Positions 6,516 through 10,254 of a DNA stretch of 10,254 bases are shown piece after piece. Positions within the stretch are counted from its first letter, which is position 1, and every line of letters starts with the position of its first letter. Made by a program: the position numbers and the translations under genes. This DNA comes from Pseudomonadota bacterium (GTDB lineage: Bacteria > Pseudomonadota > Gammaproteobacteria > Burkholderiales > Burkholderiaceae_B): assembly GCA_023422555.1 (NCBI GenBank), contig JAFAGQ010000318.1, positions 1 through 10,254 of the forward strand, in the 5' to 3' direction. The notes under the pieces are model-generated. The model did no database searches. It was given only the letters and a program-made list of their open reading frames with translations, and was not told the origin of the DNA.

Positions 6516-7665
6516 GCCACTTTATATCGTTATTGCTCCTGACTCGTTCAAGGAGAGTCTGTCCTCTTCCGGTGTCGCCGAGGCCATCGCCGAAGGCATC
6601 AAGCGCGTCGCCCCCGATGCCACGCTGGTTCTCATGCCCATGGCCGATGGCGGCGAAGGCACTGTACAGGCCATAGCCAGCAGCACCGGCGCCACACTGC
6701 AATCACAGGATACCGTCAATGCCCTGGGTGATGCGATCTCGGCTGAATGGGTCATGCTTGAGGACAACACCGCGGTCATTGAAATGGCCAGCGCTGCAGG
6801 CCTGGAACAGATCGCTGAAGACAAACGTGATGTGCGTCGGGCGAGCACCTTCGGGCTGGGCAAACTGGTCACGACGGCCCTGGATCAGGGTGCCCGCCGC
6901 ATAGTGCTGGGACTGGGCGGATCGGCCACCAATGATGGCGGCAGTGGCCTGCTGGCTGCGCTGGGCGTGAAGTTTCTGGATAAAACCGGAAAACCATTAG
7001 CCCAGGGTCCGGCGGCACTGGTCGACCTTGCCACGATTGACCTTTCCGGCATGGATCCGCGCGTGACAAAAACGGAGTGGCTGATTGCCTCTGATGTGAA
7101 TAATCCGCTATGCGGCGATCACGGCGCATCTGCGATTTTCGGGCCACAGAAAGGCGCTACCGAAGAGGACGTACGTTTTCTGGATGACGCGCTGGCGCAC
7201 TTTGCCGATCTCACTGCGAAAGCCACAGGCCAGGACAGGCGCGACGAACCCGGTGCCGGCGCCGCAGGCGGCCTGGGCTTTGCCGCCCTGGCCTATCTAA
7301 ACGCTACGTTCAAACCTGGTGTGGAAGTGGTGGCCGAATATGCAGGGCTTGACGCCCATCTACAGAAGGCCGATCTGGTCATTACTGGGGAAGGACGGCT
7401 CGATGCGCAGACCTTGCGCGGCAAAACGATTGCCGGCATTGCGGCGCTGACGCGCCGTTACGAAGTTCCGCTGATTGCCCTTGCGGGTTCACTGCATGAA
7501 GATTACACAGCGGTGTATGAAGGAGGTATTACTGCGGCCTTTAGCCTGCCTTCCGGGCCCATGAGCCTGAAAGACACCATGCAGAAAACACGCGAGTTAC
7601 TGAGCGGACGCAGCCGCGATATCCTGGCCGTTTATCTGGCCGGGCGCAAATCGGGAAAGCGGTAA
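6508..7665 (+). CDS. glxK: Glycerate 2-kinase (GlxK/GarK family)
   Basis: Cytoplasmic kinase expected to phosphorylate D-glycerate to 2-phosphoglycerate with ATP, feeding glycerate from glyoxylate or tartronate semialdehyde metabolism into lower glycolysis. The product has 385 residues from the chosen start (E. coli GlxK is about 381). Family blocks are present: IAPDSFKESL (9-18), MADGGEGT (45-52), GLGGSATNDGG (135-145), SDVNNPLCG (195-203), GAGAAGGLGF (249-258) and ITGEGRLDAQT (292-302). An in-frame ATG at 6496 would add only MIFW. The ATG at 6508 fits the family N-terminus better and overlaps the pyk stop by 8 nt. No strong ribosome binding site precedes either, so translation is probably coupled to pyk. 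GarK and GlxK cannot be separated here. Confidence 0.93.
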   Translation: MNEPLYIVIAPDSFKESLSSSGVAEAIAEGIKRVAPDATLVLMPMADGGEGTVQAIASSTGATLQSQDTVNALGDAISAEWVMLEDNTAVIEMASAAGLEQIAEDKRDVRRASTFGLGKLVTTALDQGARRIVLGLGGSATNDGGSGLLAALGVKFLDKTGKPLAQGPAALVDLATIDLSGMDPRVTKTEWLIASDVNNPLCGDHGASAIFGPQKGATEEDVRFLDDALAHFADLTAKATGQDRRDEPGAGAAGGLGFAALAYLNATFKPGVEVVAEYAGLDAHLQKADLVITGEGRLDAQTLRGKTIAGIAALTRRYEVPLIALAGSLHEDYTAVYEGGITAAFSLPSGPMSLKDTMQKTRELLSGRSRDILAVYLAGRKSGKR

Positions 7666-7682
7666 ATTTATTGAGGTCAAGG

Positions 7683-7712
7683 GGCCGCGCTGCATTATCT
7701 GGCGCGGCCTTT
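7683..7712 (+). terminator. Terminator-like hairpin after glxK
   Basis: GGCCGCGC (7683-7690) and GCGCGGCC (7702-7709) form a perfect 8-bp GC stem with an 11-nt loop, starting 17 nt after the glxK stop. Only three T residues follow (7710-7712), so it is a short-tailed intrinsic terminator at best. The right arm belongs to the first unit of the 20-bp tandem array. Confidence 0.6.
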
Positions 7713-7820
7713 CATGAGCTGGCTCTGTCTTCAACGAACTGGCTCTGACTTTCATGAACTAGCTTTGCCATTCTTGAACAGGCTCTGCCATTCTTGAACT
7801 GGCGCGGCCTTGCGAAAACC
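7701..7820. repeat. Degenerate 20-bp tandem repeat array
   Basis: Units of exactly 20 bp begin at 7701, 7721, 7741, 7761, 7781 and 7801. The last keeps only its first half. An approximate consensus is GGCTCTGCCATTCTTGAACT. The units at 7761 and 7781 differ at three positions (AGCTTTGCCATTCTTGAACA against GGCTCTGCCATTCTTGAACT), while those at 7701 and 7801 share the block GGCGCGGCCTT. The array fills most of the convergent gap between glxK and rsmA. A 20-bp unit cannot keep one reading frame, so it is not a coding repeat. It has no spacers and is not a CRISPR array. The function is unknown. Confidence 0.85.
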
Positions 7821-7881
7821 GTCCAGTCTCAGGCCGGGATATCCTGTTATAACTTCTGCCCGGAATTCACCTGTCAGACCT
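7821..7881. other. Rest of the convergent gap, with short palindromes
   Basis: Between the array and the rsmA stop lie CCGGG (7834-7838) and CCCGG (7859-7863), which form a 5-bp inverted repeat around a 20-nt loop. The loop region includes the palindrome GTTATAAC (7846-7853), next to GGATATCC (7837-7844). On the minus strand this follows rsmA and could be a weak 3'-end structure, but no T-tract directly follows it. No gene is seen here. Confidence 0.3.
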
Positions 7882-8661
7882 TCAGGCAAGAATACCCTGG
7901 TCTACCAGATAGTCTGCCAGTCGAATGTAATCTGCGACCGATAATTCCTCTGCCCGCGCCGTCTCTTTGATGTCAACGGCTGCCCAGTCGATCTGCCAGT
8001 CTGCCAGCACTCGGCGCAGCATTTTGCGGCGCTGGGAAAAGGCCCGGGCCACAATCTGTGAAAACGCCTTTTCGCTTCTGGCTCTGGGACGATCAGCCGG
8101 TAGCGGCACCATGCGCACCACGGCAGAAACCACCTTGGGCGGCGGGTCAAACGCTTCCGGCGGCACATCAAACAAATGACGCATGTCATAGCGCGCCTGC
8201 AGCATCACCGACAATCGACCGTAGTCCCCTTCTTTGGGTCTGGCCACCATGCGGGCAATCACTTCCTTTTGCAGCATGAAGTGCTGGTCACGCACGTGAT
8301 CAGCAAATTCAACTAGATGGAACAACAGTGGGCTGGAAATGTTGTAAGGCAGATTACCCACAATACGCAGGTCGCTGCCAAAGGCGCCGAAGTCCACCGT
8401 CAGGGCATCGGCTTCGTGAATGGTCAGAGTGTCTTCGGAAAACCGCTTGCGCAGTCTCGCAGCCAGGTCCCGGTCAATTTCAACAACGGAAAGATGATTG
8501 AGGCGCTCATGCAAGGGCGCAGTGAGCGCGGACAGTCCCGGGCCGATCTCGATGACCTTGTCTTCCCGCGAGGGATCGATGGCCCGCACAATGGATTCGA
8601 TCACACTTTCGTCGGTCAGAAAGTTCTGACCGAAACGCTTGCGGGCCTGATGAACTGCCAT
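7882..8661 (-). CDS. rsmA: 16S rRNA (adenine1518-N6/adenine1519-N6)-dimethyltransferase
   Basis: SAM-dependent enzyme (also named KsgA) that dimethylates two adjacent adenines in the 3'-terminal helix of 16S rRNA as a late 30S maturation checkpoint. The product has 259 residues, within the usual range. Motifs seen are RKRFGQNFL (8-15, N-terminal family signature), the SAM-binding loop EIGPGLSALT (38-47), VVEIDRDL (59-66) with the acidic residue at the end of strand 2, and the catalytic IVGNLPYNISSPLLFHL (100-116, NLPY at 103-106). The SAM loop has S44 where glycine is common (GPGLGALT), a mild change. The gene follows surA after 17 nt with only an AGAG-type weak ribosome binding site, so it is probably co-transcribed from the lptD-surA unit. 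In E. coli pdxA lies between surA and rsmA; here it does not. Confidence 0.97.
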   Translation of the reverse strand: MAVHQARKRFGQNFLTDESVIESIVRAIDPSREDKVIEIGPGLSALTAPLHERLNHLSVVEIDRDLAARLRKRFSEDTLTIHEADALTVDFGAFGSDLRIVGNLPYNISSPLLFHLVEFADHVRDQHFMLQKEVIARMVARPKEGDYGRLSVMLQARYDMRHLFDVPPEAFDPPPKVVSAVVRMVPLPADRPRARSEKAFSQIVARAFSQRRKMLRRVLADWQIDWAAVDIKETARAEELSVADYIRLADYLVDQGILA

Positions 8662-8678
8662 TCTCTTGTGCTCTGGGC

Positions 8679-10181
8679 CTAGGACTTGCTTTTCTGGCCG
8701 GTCAGACGATTGTCGATATAGGCCTTGGCCCGCAACTGCTGCAGCCAGTCTTCATACACCGGTTCTGCGCGCTTCTCAAACAGCGACTGACGTGCCAGGT
8801 TGCGGCGGATTTCCGGCTGCTTGTCGGAGCTGCGACGGTCTTCCACAACAATCAGGTGCCAGCCGAATTTGGAGCGCACGGGCGCACTCATCTGGCCTGG
8901 CTGCAAGGCGTTCATGGCCTGCTCGAAAGCGGGATCAGATGCGCCAGGAGGAACCCAGCCCACTTCGCCACCCAGGGGTGCCGAGGTATCCTGTGAGTAT
9001 TTCTTGGCCGCATCGGCAAAGGACATGCCATTTGCAATCTGATTGCGGATGTCTTCAATTTTTGCCTTGGCCTGCTGATCAGAGAATACTGGTGTGATCT
9101 TGATCAGAATATGGCTGGCCTTGGTTTCGGTAATATTGACCGGGCCCTGCTGTTTCGCCATTTTTTCAATTGGCGGTACAGGTGGTGGTGGGGGTGCAGG
9201 TGGCTGCACGGTGACCACACGTTTGTTCTCCTGTACCAGACCGCGACGCTCAACGACCTTCAGGATGTGAAAGCCGTTAGGTGCCTTGAAAACGCCGGTG
9301 GTTCGTCCATCGGGCACTTTCTTGGTCATGTTTACGAACAGAGACGGCCAGTCTTCGAACATGCGAATGCCCAGTTTACCGCCCGCGGACGCTTCAGGGC
9401 CGTCGGAATATTCCTTGGCGACGCTGTCAAAGCTGGCACCGCTGCGCAATTTTGCCATGGCGGCATCGGCTTTCTTGCGAGCTGCAGCCACCACGTCTTC
9501 GGTGGAGTTATCGGGCACGCGAATGTAGATATGCTGCAATGCGACCGCCTTGGGTACGAACGAGCGCTCTACCACGACCTGTTTCTGTGGTGGTGGCTTG
9601 GGCTGATTCTGTCTTTCGGCAGCGCGACCAGGCAGGATGCCGGTAGGATTCTGCTTCAGGAAGGCGTCCACGTCGGATTCATTGACGTTCACACGACTCT
9701 GGATAATGCGAGTGCGCAGCTCTTCCATCACCATTTCGTTACGAAGGTTACGCGTATAGTCATTCCAGTTCAGCCCCATCTGTTCAATGGCGGGCCGCAA
9801 TTTCTCTGGCGGCAGATTGTTGCGCTGGGCAATATTTGCCATCGCCTGAGCCAGCTGCGCATCTGATACCTTAATGCCAAACTGCTCTGCATCCTGCCGC
9901 ATGAGTTTTTCATCAATCATGGATTGCAGTACGGCTTGCTGATTCTGGTTCTGACCACCTGTGGTCATCCGATTGCTGGCCATGCGCTGCTGAAGTTCGC
10001 GCACAGTGATGATTTCATTATTGACCACGGCGGCAATGCCATCTGCGAACTGTCCGGGCGCACGCTGCTGCTTGGCAGCAGGTTTTTTTGCGTGCTGCGC
10101 CTGTGCGACAGGGGGCACTGCAATAAGAATGGCGGGAATGGCCAGAGCAACAGCTGTTCTCATGAAACCCAATTTACGCAT
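8679..10181 (-). CDS. surA: Periplasmic peptidyl-prolyl isomerase/chaperone SurA
   Basis: Periplasmic chaperone that escorts unfolded outer-membrane proteins, including LptD, towards the BAM complex. The product has 500 residues, longer than E. coli SurA (428). The order is: Sec signal peptide with a hydrophobic core (about 9-23) and likely cleavage after AQA (28); a basic linker; the SurA N-terminal chaperone domain (about 44-175, FADGIAAVVNNEIITVREL at its start); a Pro-rich segment (193-198); parvulin domain 1 (about 214-313, LQHIYIRVP ... GFHILKV); a Pro-rich linker (326-337); parvulin domain 2 (about 354-450, ASHILIK ... GGEVGWVPPG ... SKFGWHLIVVED); and the C-terminal helix (about 458-490). 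The ATG at 10181 is supported by GAAAGG 8 nt upstream and overlaps the lptD stop as TAATG. M7 is a less likely alternative start. Confidence 0.96.
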   Translation of the reverse strand: MRKLGFMRTAVALAIPAILIAVPPVAQAQHAKKPAAKQQRAPGQFADGIAAVVNNEIITVRELQQRMASNRMTTGGQNQNQQAVLQSMIDEKLMRQDAEQFGIKVSDAQLAQAMANIAQRNNLPPEKLRPAIEQMGLNWNDYTRNLRNEMVMEELRTRIIQSRVNVNESDVDAFLKQNPTGILPGRAAERQNQPKPPPQKQVVVERSFVPKAVALQHIYIRVPDNSTEDVVAAARKKADAAMAKLRSGASFDSVAKEYSDGPEASAGGKLGIRMFEDWPSLFVNMTKKVPDGRTTGVFKAPNGFHILKVVERRGLVQENKRVVTVQPPAPPPPPVPPIEKMAKQQGPVNITETKASHILIKITPVFSDQQAKAKIEDIRNQIANGMSFADAAKKYSQDTSAPLGGEVGWVPPGASDPAFEQAMNALQPGQMSAPVRSKFGWHLIVVEDRRSSDKQPEIRRNLARQSLFEKRAEPVYEDWLQQLRAKAYIDNRLTGQKSKS

Positions 10182-10254
10182 TATTCATACCTTTCAAATG
10201 ATGTTCTTGCCGGAACTGGCGTGTTGACGCTTTCGTAACCAGGCACATTCTGCC
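10181..10254 (-). CDS. lptD: LPS-assembly protein LptD, 3' end only (partial)
   Basis: Reading the minus strand from the window edge, an open frame of 23 codons gives QNVPGYESVNTPVPARTSFE followed by RYE and the stop TAA (10183-10181). NVPGY followed by a short tail ending in YE fits the C-terminus of betaproteobacterial LptD as I recall it, and lptD normally lies directly before surA. LptD is the outer-membrane beta-barrel of the LPS translocon and a known SurA client. The stop shares one base with the surA start (TAATG), indicating coupled translation. The call rests on a short tail plus context. Confidence 0.72.
   Translation of the reverse strand, partial: QNVPGYESVNTPVPARTSFERYE

Noticed and set aside
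7701..7820. CRISPR array or coding minisatellite
   Set aside because: The 20-bp units abut with no spacers, and a period of 20 shifts the reading frame at every unit.
9111..9866. 251-codon open frame on the plus strand opposite surA
   Set aside because: It is a low-complexity, His/Gly/Trp-rich translation of the surA antisense strand with no family resemblance. surA itself is unambiguous.
1..10254. Mobile element, prophage, defence system or horizontally acquired island
   Set aside because: All recognised genes are conserved housekeeping genes in a plausible ancestral order. No transposase, integrase, terminal repeats, tRNA-linked att site or composition shift was seen.

Overview
The window is a stretch of core chromosome from a betaproteobacterium, most likely order Burkholderiales, family Alcaligenaceae. 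The basis is gene content and order (glyQ-glyS-gmhB-plsC-ygjP-like-gloA on one strand, and the lptD-surA-rsmA group on the other) plus the protein sequences. The base composition looks only moderately GC-rich, lower than Bordetella, so a relative such as Advenella is possible; the genus is a guess. I see no mobile element, CRISPR array, tRNA or rRNA gene, or patch of foreign-looking codon use.

Positions 1-4222 (+) form one compact transcription unit: the last codons of glyQ, then glyS (glycyl-tRNA synthetase beta chain), gmhB (heptose bisphosphate phosphatase for LPS core), plsC-type acyltransferase (phospholipid synthesis), and a YgjP/DUF45 zinc-metallopeptidase-like protein. Junctions are ATGA overlaps, a 2-nt gap and a 17-nt overlap, so translational coupling is likely throughout. 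A 259-nt gap with inverted repeats and a possible promoter leads to gloA (glyoxalase I). A 150-nt gap with a strong GC hairpin leads to pyk (pyruvate kinase), whose end overlaps glxK (glycerate 2-kinase). These last two enzymes sit on either side of enolase in the route from glycerate to pyruvate.

Positions 7882-10254 (-) hold the convergent envelope and ribosome cluster: the 3' end of lptD (LPS outer-membrane translocon), surA (periplasmic chaperone) starting at a TAATG overlap with lptD, and rsmA (16S rRNA dimethyltransferase) 17 nt after surA. The pdxA gene that separates surA and rsmA in enterobacteria is absent here.

The convergent gap at 7666-7881 holds the one feature that standard gene annotation would miss. 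It is a degenerate tandem array with an exact 20-bp period (7701-7820), which begins inside the right arm of the glxK terminator-like hairpin and ends in an identical copy of that arm exactly 100 bp later. I found no novel multi-gene system. The remaining observations concern this array, regulatory hairpins, gene overlaps and a few unusual residues in otherwise standard proteins.
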